DNA of 53,342 bases from assembly GCF_019449565.1 (NCBI RefSeq), contig NZ_JAGRPM010000061.1, positions 1 through 53,342 on the forward strand, read 5' to 3'. Below the pieces are notes generated by a model, which saw only the letters and a list, made by a program, of their open reading frames with translations, did not search any database and was not told where the DNA came from. Of the stretch, positions 16,803 through 25,817 are shown piece by piece; position 1 is the first letter of the stretch; every line of letters starts with the position of its first letter. A program made the position numbers and the translations under genes. The DNA is from Rhodoblastus sp. Lineage in GTDB: Bacteria > Pseudomonadota > Alphaproteobacteria > Rhizobiales > Beijerinckiaceae.

Positions 16803-18154
16803 GCTTCCATCCTCGCGCGCAGGCCAGACGTCAAATAAGGTCTGGCCGCCCGGCGAAGGACGTTTTCAGGTTGCGACGACCGCGCGCTGACGAGAGCGCC
16901 GCAAACCAGAAACCAGACAAAGGGATGCCGAAAAACGACATGGAAACTGCCGAAAGCGTTGATGGCGAGCAAGGCCGCCACTATTCCGTCGGCTCCGGCG
17001 CGCCAGGCGCGCCAAAGACCCAGGCCGACGATACAGAGATAGGCGCATACCGCGAGCAGGCCGCCTTGCACGAAGAGTTCGAGCAGCGTGTTATGCGCTT
17101 CGAAATTGGGGGCCAGCCCCGCCGTGGGATGCTGCATATTCATGGGCTCATTGCCCGAGCGCCGGCCAGCCAGCACGATATTGGGGATTTCGAGATGCGG
17201 CCCCGGCCCGAGGCCGAGCAGCCATGAATCGGCGCCGCGTTGCAGAGCCTGTTTCCAGAGCTCGAAGCGGACCGAGGAATCTTCCAGTTCGTTCCGGCTG
17301 TCGCGCGCGAGGCCGCTGGCGTCGGGCAGAAGATTGCCTCCTTCACTGATCACCGGCAGCGTGACCAGCGCGACATAGACGACCAGCGCGCCGGCCGCGG
17401 CGCTGAAGGAAAGCGCCGGAATTTGCTGCCGCTCAAGCCGCAGCAGCCAGCGCGACGCCTTGGCCGTCAGGAAAAAGCCCAGGCCCGCGACGACGACAAT
17501 GACATAGGCGTTGCTCTTGGCCTGCCAGCCGCCGACCACTGCCAGGACGCAGCAGAAGATCGCAAACGCGCGGCGCGAGCCGGATTCGACATCGGCGAGG
17601 TGAAGCGAGAAAAACGCCATCAGCAGGCAAAGCAGCGCGAACTGATTGGGGTTCGAGGTCCAGCCGCGCATGCGGTCCCAGTACCAGGGGTCGATCTCCG
17701 TAAAAACGAACAGGCCGGCGGCGTTGGCGAGCTGTAAGACCAGCAGGACCGTGCCCGAAATCACGATCGCCCATTCTATGCGCCTCACGCGTTGCGCGGC
17801 GGCGGGGCCGAGCGTCAGCATCAGGCAGATCACAGCCACCAGGCCATCCGCGACGATGTCGTGCAACCCGAGCGAGGCGTCGAAATGAACGCCCGATGCG
17901 ATGGTTCGGATCATCCCGAGGCAGAGAGCGAATGCGAACATCGCCCAGAAAGCCGAGATCTCCATGCTGGCCCGGGTCACGATCCATTCCGACCGGATGA
18001 ACTTGCACGCGAACATTCCGGCGATCCAGGACGCCAGCAGGATTTCGCCCGGCCCGGCAAAGGACGTTTCCGACCGGAACTGCGTCGTCATCGCCAGCAG
18101 CATGCCGAGCGCGAGCGTCCAGTCCAAAATCCGATCGAAGCGTGAGACGGGCAT
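16799..18154 (-). CDS. O-antigen ligase/polymerase (Wzy/WaaL) family membrane protein
   Basis: 451 residues with about 11-12 hydrophobic segments and a large periplasmic loop (about residues 270-370). The loop contains RFELWKQALQ, LLGLGPGPHLE and EAHNTLLELFVQGGL, the H-N-x-x-L-E pattern typical of Wzy/WaaL enzymes that act on undecaprenyl-linked glycans. Within this Wzz-Wzx-PHPT locus the simplest reading is the repeat-unit polymerase. It is coupled to the downstream Wzz-like gene by ATGA, as expected for partners. Confidence 0.85.
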   Translation of the reverse strand: MPVSRFDRILDWTLALGMLLAMTTQFRSETSFAGPGEILLASWIAGMFACKFIRSEWIVTRASMEISAFWAMFAFALCLGMIRTIASGVHFDASLGLHDIVADGLVAVICLMLTLGPAAAQRVRRIEWAIVISGTVLLVLQLANAAGLFVFTEIDPWYWDRMRGWTSNPNQFALLCLLMAFFSLHLADVESGSRRAFAIFCCVLAVVGGWQAKSNAYVIVVVAGLGFFLTAKASRWLLRLERQQIPALSFSAAAGALVVYVALVTLPVISEGGNLLPDASGLARDSRNELEDSSVRFELWKQALQRGADSWLLGLGPGPHLEIPNIVLAGRRSGNEPMNMQHPTAGLAPNFEAHNTLLELFVQGGLLAVCAYLCIVGLGLWRAWRAGADGIVAALLAINAFGSFHVVFRHPFVWFLVCGALVSARSSQPENVLRRAARPYLTSGLRARMEA

Positions 18155-18198
18155 GAGGTTGAACTTTCCCTGTCGTCGGCGAGGCCAGGCTTGGCGCT

Positions 18199-19407
18199 CT
18201 ATTCGGCGGCCTGGCCGAATGTCGGCCCCGTGGCGGGCGGCTCGGCGAGCGCGCGCCGCAGACGCGCCCTCGTCAACAGGCGCTCGTAAAGCGCGGCGTG
18301 GCGGTCCACGACATTGTCGAGACTGAAGGTCCGCCGGATGAGCGCCGGGCCGCGCGCGCCCATTGCGGAGGCCGCCTCGCGGTCGTCAAGCAATGCGATC
18401 ACGCGGTCGGCCAGCGCGCGCGGATTGCGCAATGGCGTCACCAGGCCGCTCCATTTGTCCTCGATCACTTCCCGGCATCCGGGGATATCCGACGCGACGA
18501 TCGGCAGGCCGGCCAGCGCCGCCTCCATCACGGCGCGGGGCACGCCTTCGGCATATTCGGTCGGGAAGGCGAAAATATCGGCCATTGCCAGCAGCGAGGG
18601 CACGTCGCTGCGCGAGCCCGGGGCGACGACATAGCCGGCGTGGCGCTCGAATTCCTCGGCGCGCATGGCGAAGGGGCCTTCGCCCTCGCGCGGGCCGACG
18701 ATCAGGAATTTGACGTCCGGATGAGTGGCGTGAACCAGCTCCGCCGCCTGAAGCAGCGCGGGAATTCCCTTCTGGCGCGTCACGCGGGTCGCCGTGATGA
18801 CGACCGGCGAGTCGCCCAGCCCCAGCTCCTTGCGCAAAGCCTCGCGCGAGGGGCCCGCGGCCCGGGCGCGCTCGAACCCTTCGACGTCGATGCCGGCGCC
18901 GGGGATGATTTCCGGCTCGCTGTCGCCCAGCAGATGATTGTCGGCGAAGAATTTGAAATCGCCATTATGCTCGAACACGGTCGCGCTGGCCGCTTTCGCC
19001 GCCCGCCGCTGCAACGGGTGATAGAGGCAGCGCAGCGCCAGGGCGCTCGCGGAACGCGACGAATAGATCCAGCCGCGTCCGTTGATGGTCCGCACGAGAT
19101 TGGTGCGCAGGTCGCGCGGCGCGGCCAGCGCGACCATCACGCTGAGCTTGCTGTCGAAGCAATGCGCCACATCCGCGTCCACACTGGTCAGGAGCTGCGA
19201 CAATTCCCGCATGCTTCCGAGATCGCGCAGCGGCGAGACGAAGCGGCCAAAATGGATCGACCTGAACGGCACGCCCGCTTCCGCGAAGGGCTTGGGGTCG
19301 CCGCTGGCCGCCGCCGTTACGCGATAGCCTTTCGCCTTCAGTGCGAGCATGAAGGGAAGCCGCATGAAATGATCTTCGCCGCCGATGAAAAGCAGATGCG
19401 CAGGCAC
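18199..19407 (-). CDS. Glycosyltransferase family 4
   Basis: 402 residues from a GTG at 19407 with an AAGGGAAG ribosome site; the upstream ATG at 19512 adds a basic stretch without homology. A GT-B fold is visible. The N-terminal domain begins AHLLFIGGEDHF. The C-terminal domain has ITATRVTRQKG, FLIVGPREGEG and AFPTEYAEGVPRAVMEAALAGLPIVAS, containing the E-x7-E retaining GT4 signature. No membrane anchor. It is the only non-initiating glycosyltransferase in this locus. A perfect 15-bp palindrome (TGGCGCA-A-TGCGCCA, 19430-19444) sits just upstream of its start and may be a leader hairpin. Confidence 0.88.
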   Translation of the reverse strand: MPAHLLFIGGEDHFMRLPFMLALKAKGYRVTAAASGDPKPFAEAGVPFRSIHFGRFVSPLRDLGSMRELSQLLTSVDADVAHCFDSKLSVMVALAAPRDLRTNLVRTINGRGWIYSSRSASALALRCLYHPLQRRAAKAASATVFEHNGDFKFFADNHLLGDSEPEIIPGAGIDVEGFERARAAGPSREALRKELGLGDSPVVITATRVTRQKGIPALLQAAELVHATHPDVKFLIVGPREGEGPFAMRAEEFERHAGYVVAPGSRSDVPSLLAMADIFAFPTEYAEGVPRAVMEAALAGLPIVASDIPGCREVIEDKWSGLVTPLRNPRALADRVIALLDDREAASAMGARGPALIRRTFSLDNVVDRHAALYERLLTRARLRRALAEPPATGPTFGQAAE

Positions 19408-19565
19408 GGGGCTTCCCTTCTCTTTTCTGTGGCGCAATGCGCCATTGCTCGAAAAAATGCTCGGTCCGAAGCGGCGTGGGGTCAATCTTCCCCTTGGCTT
19501 GCGCGGCGCCAAATGGGCGGAGACGAAACGGCCCAGCTATCGCCAAAGGAGGCCGCCGCTACGCC

Positions 19566-20921
19566 TTAAGAGGTAGCCGCCGGCGCGACGCCATCCAGGG
19601 CTTCGGCCTCGCGCTTCGCCAGCCGCGACTTGAATCCCGCCCAGACAAAAGCCAGTCCGGCCAGCGTGCCAGCCGCGCCCGCCGCCGACATCAGCCAGAT
19701 CGTCGCCAGCGCGCCAATGTCCATTCGGGCGCCGAAGAAAATCGCGCCGAAGACCAGCGCGCAGGTGCTCAGTTCGGCCGTGAAGCGCATGATCTGGAAT
19801 CGATAGATCGAGGTGATCTCGACGAAAGGCGCGGCGAGCGCCTGCGCCGCGGCGAAGATGGAAAAGGCGAAGCAGATCTGACCGGTCGCCGCCCATTTGG
19901 CGCCGAGCAATAGGCCGGCGAAGGATGGCGCCAGCGCGCCGAAGGCCAGGATCGGAAGGCAGACGAAAACCACGCTGACCAGAAGGATCTTGCGCGCGAG
20001 GGCCTTGACGGCGCGCGTTCCGGCGCCGCCGCAGACTTCGGAGGTGAATATGTGGCCGAGCGACAGCGAGATGACCGCGACCGGCGCCAGAACCAGCCGG
20101 TAGGCCATGCCGACCAGACCGGCGATCTCCGCGCCAAACAGCGAGCCGAGCAGGATCGGCGGCGCATTGGAGACCATCTGCGACGCGACATGGGCCGGCA
20201 TCACATAAAGCGGAAAGCGCCGGTTTTCCTCGGCCTTGCGCCTGAGTTGCGACAGCGGCGGGCAGAAGACTTCCCTGACCTCGGAAGCGCGCAAGGTCCG
20301 CAGGAGGATGAAGCTGGAATAGAGAACATGGCTGATCAGATGGGCGACAATGAGCGAAACGGCGGAACCGCCCGCAAGGCCAGCCGCCAGTTGCAGCGCT
20401 GTCATCGTCGTGGGCTGCATGAAACGCGCGAGCGCCAGCGTTTTCATGGCGTTGCACCGCACCGCCCAGGCGGAGGTCGCCGCCCATAGGCCCGCCAACA
20501 GCACGCCCAGCGGCGTCAGTAGGCCAAGGGTCGCGGAAGCCGGCGCCAACGCGCCCGGCAATCGCGCGCCGAACTGGTTCAGCGCGGCGGCGGCGCAGAG
20601 CGACAGGACCAGAATCGTGACCATCGCCAAAGCCAGGATCGGGCGCGCGTGTTCTCGCGACGCAGCGCCGTAAAGCGCCGAATCGAACTTGAGCCCTGCA
20701 ATGGGTCCGCAGATATTGACGATGGACAGATAAATCGTGAACAGGCCGAAATCGGCGGGCGTGAATTGGCGCGACAGCAGCGGCAGCGCCAGGACGAAAG
20801 TCAGCTGGCCTGCGGCGGTCATGCCCGACAGACCTGCCGCCTTGCGCGCCAGCGGACCGAAGCGTGCGAAGAGATCTCGACGGGCGATCAGCCGCATCGG
20901 ATGGAATTCGCTTGCTCTCAT
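19566..20921 (-). CDS. Polysaccharide flippase (Wzx/MATE-like)
   Basis: 451 residues with about 12 predicted transmembrane helices, hydrophobic throughout, starting with the typical amphipathic N-terminus and a TAAGQLTFVLALPLLSRQFTPADFG first segment common in Wzx proteins. It would flip undecaprenyl-PP-linked repeat units to the periplasmic face. Its ATG overlaps the stop of the initiating transferase gene (ATGA). Confidence 0.85.
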   Translation of the reverse strand: MRASEFHPMRLIARRDLFARFGPLARKAAGLSGMTAAGQLTFVLALPLLSRQFTPADFGLFTIYLSIVNICGPIAGLKFDSALYGAASREHARPILALAMVTILVLSLCAAAALNQFGARLPGALAPASATLGLLTPLGVLLAGLWAATSAWAVRCNAMKTLALARFMQPTTMTALQLAAGLAGGSAVSLIVAHLISHVLYSSFILLRTLRASEVREVFCPPLSQLRRKAEENRRFPLYVMPAHVASQMVSNAPPILLGSLFGAEIAGLVGMAYRLVLAPVAVISLSLGHIFTSEVCGGAGTRAVKALARKILLVSVVFVCLPILAFGALAPSFAGLLLGAKWAATGQICFAFSIFAAAQALAAPFVEITSIYRFQIMRFTAELSTCALVFGAIFFGARMDIGALATIWLMSAAGAAGTLAGLAFVWAGFKSRLAKREAEALDGVAPAATS

Positions 20922-21658
20922 TTGATGAGAAGCCCCAATCGATCGCTCGGTTGCGCGGGCGCCTTCGCATCGGCCAGCGCCGGCGGCGCGTGGCGCGCCG
21001 TCAGGGCGCCTAGCGTCATAAAGATGATCTTCAGGTCCGCACGCAGTCCGATCTCGTCCAGATAGTTCTGGCAGAGCTTGAATTTCATCGGCATCAGCGT
21101 TTCGCGATAGAAGCGCGCGGGATCGCTCGCGCCCTCCAGCAGCGCGCCCTCGTCGCGCAGAACGATCGAGGCGTAATCGGTGACGCCCGGCCTGACCGAC
21201 AGCAGGATCTCGCGCTGTTGCGGCGTGTAATGCGCCATGAGATCCGGCGTTTCCGGCCGCGGCCCGACCAGCGACATTTCGCCGACCAGCACGTTGAACA
21301 ATTGCGGAAGCTCATCGAATTTGGAGGCGCGCAGCCAAGCGCCGACCCGCGTGATGCGCCGGTCTCCATTGGCGGTGAAATTGGGCCCGGCGCCTTCGGC
21401 GTCAGCGCGCATGGTCCGGAATTTCATGATGCGGAATGGAGCGCTATGGCGTCCGACGCGGGTCTGCCGGAAAAACACGGGACCGGAACTGTCGCATTTG
21501 ATCGCCGCCGCGATCGCCGCGAATAGCGGCAGGCACAGGGCTAGGCCGCAGGAAGCGGCGCAGATGTCGAACAGGCGCTTCAGCGCGAGGCTGCGCCGGG
21601 GCTGCGGTGGAAGCGATGGCGGGCGTTCGCCCGCTTCCGAATCGAGAGCTTCGTCCAT
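20918..21658 (-). CDS. Initiating sugar-phosphate transferase (PglC/WcaJ family)
   Basis: 246 residues with one N-terminal hydrophobic segment (LFDICAASCGLALCLPLFAAIAA) and the polyprenyl-phosphate sugar-1-phosphate transferase core: GPVFFRQTRVG, FRIMKFRTMR, FDELPQLFNVLVGEMSLVGPRP and RPGVTD. It attaches the first sugar phosphate to undecaprenyl phosphate. The short single-membrane form resembles PglC, which prefers di-N-acetylbacillosamine. The neighbouring aminotransferase and dehydratase fit that type of sugar, but this is inference. Confidence 0.9.
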   Translation of the reverse strand: MDEALDSEAGERPPSLPPQPRRSLALKRLFDICAASCGLALCLPLFAAIAAAIKCDSSGPVFFRQTRVGRHSAPFRIMKFRTMRADAEGAGPNFTANGDRRITRVGAWLRASKFDELPQLFNVLVGEMSLVGPRPETPDLMAHYTPQQREILLSVRPGVTDYASIVLRDEGALLEGASDPARFYRETLMPMKFKLCQNYLDEIGLRADLKIIFMTLGALTARHAPPALADAKAPAQPSDRLGLLIK

Positions 21659-21664
21659 GGCGTG

Positions 21665-22807
21665 TCACCCAAGTTCGTCATGCAGGAGCGAGATGACCTG
21701 ATCGGCCTCTTCCCGGGTCATGGTCGGAAACAGCGGCAATGTCAGCGCGCCCTCAAAATAGCGATCGGCGTGGGGAAATTCACCGGCTGCGCCCGGCCGC
21801 CCGCGCCAGAAACTCATCTGATGCAGCGGGCGGTAATGAACGGAGACGCCGATGCCGGCGTCGCCCAAACGGCCGATCAGCTCGTCGCGGCTGCGGCGCG
21901 CGCCAGCGTGGACGCGGATCGGAAAGAGATGCCACGAATGCAGGCCATTGCCAGGCGCGGGTGGCGGCAGGTCGAGCGGCAGGCCCGCCAGCGATTGCAG
22001 ATAATATTCCGCTATGGCCTGCCGCCCCTGCTGAAATTCATGGACGCGGCGAAGCTGCTCGACGCCGATCGCGGCGGCGAGATCGGTGAGGTTATATTTG
22101 AAGCCGGGCGCGACGATGTCATAGGACCAGCTGGCGCCAACGCGGTTGAAACGGTCGAAGGCGTCACGGTCCAGTCCATGCGTGCGCATGATGCGCGCCC
22201 GCCGCGCGATTTCGGGATTGCGCGTCACCAACATGCCGCCTTCGCCGGTGGTGATCGTCTTGTTGGCGTAGAAGCTGAACACGCAGGCGTCGGTGTCCCA
22301 GGCGCCAATCAGCCGGCCATGCCGATGCGCAGGCAAGGCGTGCGCGGCGTCTTCGATGACCTTTAACCCATGTTCGCGCGCGAAGGCCCCAATGGCGTCG
22401 AGATCGCAGGGCCAGCCGCCGAAGTGGACCGGCACGATGGCCTTGCAGCGCGGCGTCAACCTGCGCGCGGCGTCTGCGAGATCGATGGTCAGGGTGACAG
22501 GATCGACATCGACCAGCACCGGCTCGGCGCCGAGGTGCTGGAACACCGCCGCGGAAGCGGTGAAGGTCAGCGTCGGGACAAGGACTTCGTCACCCGGCCC
22601 GATTCCGCAGGCCTCCGCCGCCAGATGCAGGCCGGCGGTGGCGGAATTGACGGCGATGGCCTCGACGCCGCCGCCGAGGAATTCTGCGAAGTTCTGCTCG
22701 AACTCCTGACATTTCCGGCCTGTGGTCAGCCAGCCGGAACGCAGGACTTCGATGGCCGCCAGGACCTCGTTTTCACCGATCGACGGACGGAAGAAAGGTA
22801 CGGACAT
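21665..22807 (-). CDS. DegT/DnrJ/EryC1 family sugar aminotransferase
   Basis: 380 residues from the ATG at 22807 (MSVPFFRPSIGENE, the usual N-terminus); an ATG at 22831 adds eight residues with no better ribosome site. The PLP lysine Lys183 lies in SFYANKTITTGEGG, with FTASAAVFQHLGAEP and EDAAHALPA conserved upstream. It would aminate a 4-keto-6-deoxy nucleotide sugar. It precedes the initiating transferase on the same strand and is divergent from the dehydratase gene across a ~300-bp intergenic region. Confidence 0.9.
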   Translation of the reverse strand: MSVPFFRPSIGENEVLAAIEVLRSGWLTTGRKCQEFEQNFAEFLGGGVEAIAVNSATAGLHLAAEACGIGPGDEVLVPTLTFTASAAVFQHLGAEPVLVDVDPVTLTIDLADAARRLTPRCKAIVPVHFGGWPCDLDAIGAFAREHGLKVIEDAAHALPAHRHGRLIGAWDTDACVFSFYANKTITTGEGGMLVTRNPEIARRARIMRTHGLDRDAFDRFNRVGASWSYDIVAPGFKYNLTDLAAAIGVEQLRRVHEFQQGRQAIAEYYLQSLAGLPLDLPPPAPGNGLHSWHLFPIRVHAGARRSRDELIGRLGDAGIGVSVHYRPLHQMSFWRGRPGAAGEFPHADRYFEGALTLPLFPTMTREEADQVISLLHDELG

Positions 22808-23141
22808 GCGGGCGCCCCGAAATTGCTTCATCTGATTCAGATTGCGAGTTTCCTGGTGCGGGCGTTAGTTCGCTTTCAGGCGTCGCCGACCGCCTTTTGT
22901 ATCGCAACTACGCCTTTGGGGCGCCGGAGCATCCGCAAAGTGGGCGGAACGAAAGCCCTTTGCGACTATATTTTTTAAAGCGCGACGGCTCCTATCATTG
23001 AATTCGCTGTTCGACCGCGAACGCGCCCTTTGTTCAGCCAGCTTCGCCTGTCCGACCGGAGGAATGCGTTTCCGCCCCGAACGGATCAAGCGCCCCACTG
23101 CCAGATCAGGGGCGGTCCAGAATGCACTCGGAGATTGCGCA
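22808..23141. promoter_or_regulatory. Divergent promoter region between aminotransferase and dehydratase genes
   Basis: About 330 bp of mostly high-GC DNA with an A+T-rich core (CTATATTTTTTAAAG near 22962-22976). Divergent promoters of the two halves of the polysaccharide locus should lie here. I cannot define -35/-10 pairs with confidence. An open frame on the plus strand from 22998 runs into the dehydratase but has no ribosome site. Confidence 0.4.
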
Positions 23142-24443
23142 ATGTCTTCACGTCGTCTTTCCGATCTTCGTCTGGCGGATGCGTCCAGCGTGGTCAAAAC
23201 GCTCGGTCAGAAAGCGTTGACGCCCCTCTCCGGAGAGAAGGACGTTTCGAATTACAGCTCCAGCATTTCCGGCCGCCGCGTGATGGTGACCGGGGCCGGC
23301 GGCTCGATCGGCTCGGAACTGGTCGCGCAGATCGCCATGCTCGGCCCGGCCCATCTCGTTCTCGTCGAAGCCTGCGAATATAACCTCTATCAGGTGGGGC
23401 AGACGATCGAACGCCTTCGGCCCGCATTCAGCTTGACCGCCAGCATTTGCGACATTCGCGACGAGGACGCCGTGCGCAACCTCTTCGTGCGGGAAAAGCC
23501 CGAGATCGTCTTCCATGCCGCGGCGCTGAAACATGTGCCGCTGCTCGAAGATCATAATGTCATCGAGGCGGCGCGCACCAATGTTCTCGGGACCAAGATC
23601 GTTCTCGATCTCTGCTGCGCTTTCGGCGCGGATTTCGTGATGATCTCGACCGACAAGGCGGTCAATCCCTCGTCCTGCATGGGCCTGACCAAGCGCGTCG
23701 CGGAAGTTTACGTCCATGATCGCGCCAAGCGCTTTTCCGGCATTCGCACCAGCCTCGTGCGCTTCGGCAATGTTCTCGGCTCTTCGGGCTCGGTGGCGCC
23801 CTTGTTCCAGAAGCAGATCGAGGCGGGCGGCCCCGTGACGGTCACCCATCCGAAAATGACCCGCTATCTGATGACCATCGACCAGGCGGTCCGGTTGACG
23901 CTGGCGGCGTCGAGCCTGCCGCAGCAGGGCTTTTCGCTCTATGTGCTCGACATGGGTCGCCCTGTCCGCATCGTCGACATGGCGATCGAAATGATCAAGC
24001 GCGCCGGTCTGCGCCCCTTCCTGGACATCGACATCCAGTTCGTCGGGGTCCGTCCCGGCGAGAAGCTGCACGAAGAGCTGAGCTATGACTGGGAAGAACT
24101 CCTGCCGACGCCGATCGCGGGCGTCCGCTCCGCCAAGCCGCGCTTCGATCCGGAGCCCAAATTGCACCTGATCGACTCGTTGCTCGCCGCCGCGACCGCG
24201 CGGGACGCCAAATGCGTGAAGCAGGCGCTGGTCGAAATCGTGCCGGAATATGTCGGGGCCAAGCGGCGGGTGGAGCGGCAGAGGAAGACCAAGATGTGGA
24301 CGCCGCCGAAGCAGCTGCAAACGCAGCCGCTCGAAATCGTGTCCGCGCCCGCGCCGACGCAACTCAAGGCGCCAGTCGGCCCGCCGATTGAGCAATTGCC
24401 GTTGCCCCGGAAAATCCGTCTTGCCGGCGCCGACCGCCGATAA
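23142..24443 (+). CDS. CapD/FlaA1-like nucleotide-sugar dehydratase (soluble)
   Basis: 433 residues from the ATG at 23142, which has GGAGA eight bases upstream. NAD(P)-binding TGAGGSIGSE lies at about residue 50. The motif STDKAVNPSSCMGLTKRVAE has Met where classical SDR enzymes have Tyr, as in the FlaA1/CapD/WbpM group of UDP-HexNAc 4,6-dehydratases. GVRPGEKLHEEL near the end is also typical. The four N-terminal membrane helices of full-length CapD/WbpM are absent, so it is a short cytoplasmic form. A Pro/Gln-rich C-terminal tail of ~60 residues is unusual. With the DegT aminotransferase it could make a 4-amino-4,6-dideoxy sugar. Confidence 0.88.
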   Translation: MSSRRLSDLRLADASSVVKTLGQKALTPLSGEKDVSNYSSSISGRRVMVTGAGGSIGSELVAQIAMLGPAHLVLVEACEYNLYQVGQTIERLRPAFSLTASICDIRDEDAVRNLFVREKPEIVFHAAALKHVPLLEDHNVIEAARTNVLGTKIVLDLCCAFGADFVMISTDKAVNPSSCMGLTKRVAEVYVHDRAKRFSGIRTSLVRFGNVLGSSGSVAPLFQKQIEAGGPVTVTHPKMTRYLMTIDQAVRLTLAASSLPQQGFSLYVLDMGRPVRIVDMAIEMIKRAGLRPFLDIDIQFVGVRPGEKLHEELSYDWEELLPTPIAGVRSAKPRFDPEPKLHLIDSLLAAATARDAKCVKQALVEIVPEYVGAKRRVERQRKTKMWTPPKQLQTQPLEIVSAPAPTQLKAPVGPPIEQLPLPRKIRLAGADRR

Positions 24444-24454
24444 TGGAGGCCGTC

Positions 24455-25762
24455 ATGTCTCGGATCATGTCTCGGATCATCCCCTGGCCCTCGGCCCGAA
24501 CCCTGGCGCGCAAAAAAGCCTTCTTGCGCGCGATCTGCCTGCCCGCCGGTCTCGCCTGCTGCGTTCTTGCGACAGGCCTCGCCCGGGCGGGATCTGGCCC
24601 CCAGCCGCAATATCGCGTTCACGCGGGCGACGTCGTCGAGGTTTCGGTCGCCGGCCTCCCGGAACTGCGGATGCGCGGCGCAGTCCAGACCGATGGCGCG
24701 ATCTCGCTGCCGCTGCTCGGCGCGCTCAATGTCGCCGGCCTCACGCCGGCTGAAATGCGCAAGACCATCCAGCGGGCGCTCGCGCAAAAAATCTATCGCC
24801 AGCATGCGCCCGACGGGCGCGAATTGCTTATCGTCATCCAGCCGGACGAAGTCGGCGCGGCCATTGTGGAATATCGCCCGATCTATGTGAATGGCGACGT
24901 GGCCAAGCCGGGAGAATTGACTTACCGTCCGGAAATGACCGCGCGCCAGGCGATCGCGCTCGCGGGCGGCGTCGATATCGCGGCGCTGCGTTCGCAGAAT
25001 CCGGCGATGGAGGCGGCGGCGGTCAGGGGCGAAGTGGACTCGCTCTCCATCGAGCTCGCCAAGGCGGACGCCCGCCTCGCGCGCGTCTCCGCCGAGCTGG
25101 ACGGAAAGGAAGCGCTTGCCGCGCTGAAACTGCAGGGCCCGGCCGTGTCCTCGGCCGAACTCACGCGAATCCGGCAAGGCGAAGACAATATCATGCAGGC
25201 GCGCCTGGTTGATTATCGCCGCGAACGCGACTTTCTACGCGGCTCCATCACCCAACTCGGCGAGCGCACGACGATTCTGGAACGGCAACAGCGCGAGGAA
25301 GAGGAAGGCGCACGCGCCGATACCGAAGACCTCCGCCGGATGATCGACTTGCTTGCGAAAGGCAATGTCGCCAATCCGCGCGTGCTGGAGGCGCGCCGGG
25401 CGCTGCTGCTGTCGCAGACTCGCGCGTTGCAGGTCACGGACGGGCTGTTGCAGATCAAGAAGCAGTCGACGGATCTGGTGCGGCAGCTCCAGCATTTCGA
25501 AGATAACCGCAAGACCGAATTGCTGAAGGAACAGCAGGAGGCCGCCGCCACGGCGAGCATATTGAGGATCAAGCGGGACGCCGCGCTCGACAAGTTGAAC
25601 CTGCTGTCGCTCGCGCGCTCGCGGCTCTCCGTCGACGACGCCTCGAAAGTCGAGATTCAGCTGGTGCGGAAGGAAAATGACGCCTCGACCCGGCTTACGG
25701 TCGATGGCGATTATCCACTGGATCCGGGCGACGTTGTCGAAATCGCCGTCAAGGCGCATTGA
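24455..25762 (+). CDS. Outer-membrane polysaccharide export protein (Wza/ExoF-like OPX)
   Basis: 435 residues from the ATG at 24455, chosen because GGAGG lies six bases upstream; an ATG at 24443 overlaps the dehydratase stop. A signal peptide ends near ARA-GS without a good lipobox. The Poly_export domain YRVHAGDVVEVSVAGLPEL and GAISLPLLGALNVAG follows, then an SLBB-like segment with VNGDVAKPGELTYRPEMTARQAIALAGG, then ~200 residues of strongly charged coiled coil, and a closing DGDYPLDPGDVVEIAVK strand. This is the ExoF-like OPX layout. Its start region carries a tandem 12-bp duplication (ATGTCTCGGATC twice). Confidence 0.88.
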   Translation: MSRIMSRIIPWPSARTLARKKAFLRAICLPAGLACCVLATGLARAGSGPQPQYRVHAGDVVEVSVAGLPELRMRGAVQTDGAISLPLLGALNVAGLTPAEMRKTIQRALAQKIYRQHAPDGRELLIVIQPDEVGAAIVEYRPIYVNGDVAKPGELTYRPEMTARQAIALAGGVDIAALRSQNPAMEAAAVRGEVDSLSIELAKADARLARVSAELDGKEALAALKLQGPAVSSAELTRIRQGEDNIMQARLVDYRRERDFLRGSITQLGERTTILERQQREEEEGARADTEDLRRMIDLLAKGNVANPRVLEARRALLLSQTRALQVTDGLLQIKKQSTDLVRQLQHFEDNRKTELLKEQQEAAATASILRIKRDAALDKLNLLSLARSRLSVDDASKVEIQLVRKENDASTRLTVDGDYPLDPGDVVEIAVKAH

Positions 25763-25772
25763 AGTTGAAATA

Positions 25773-25809
25773 GTCGCCGGAAGCAGCCTGAGCTCCGCTT
25801 CCGGGCGAC
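25773..25809. terminator. Hairpin between convergent OPX and LuxR genes
   Basis: GTCGCC-GGAAGC and GCTTCCGGGCGAC form a long stem with a one-base bulge, located between two convergent genes. It could stop transcription in either direction, though flanking T runs are short. Confidence 0.55.
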
Positions 25810-25817
25810 GGACCAAT

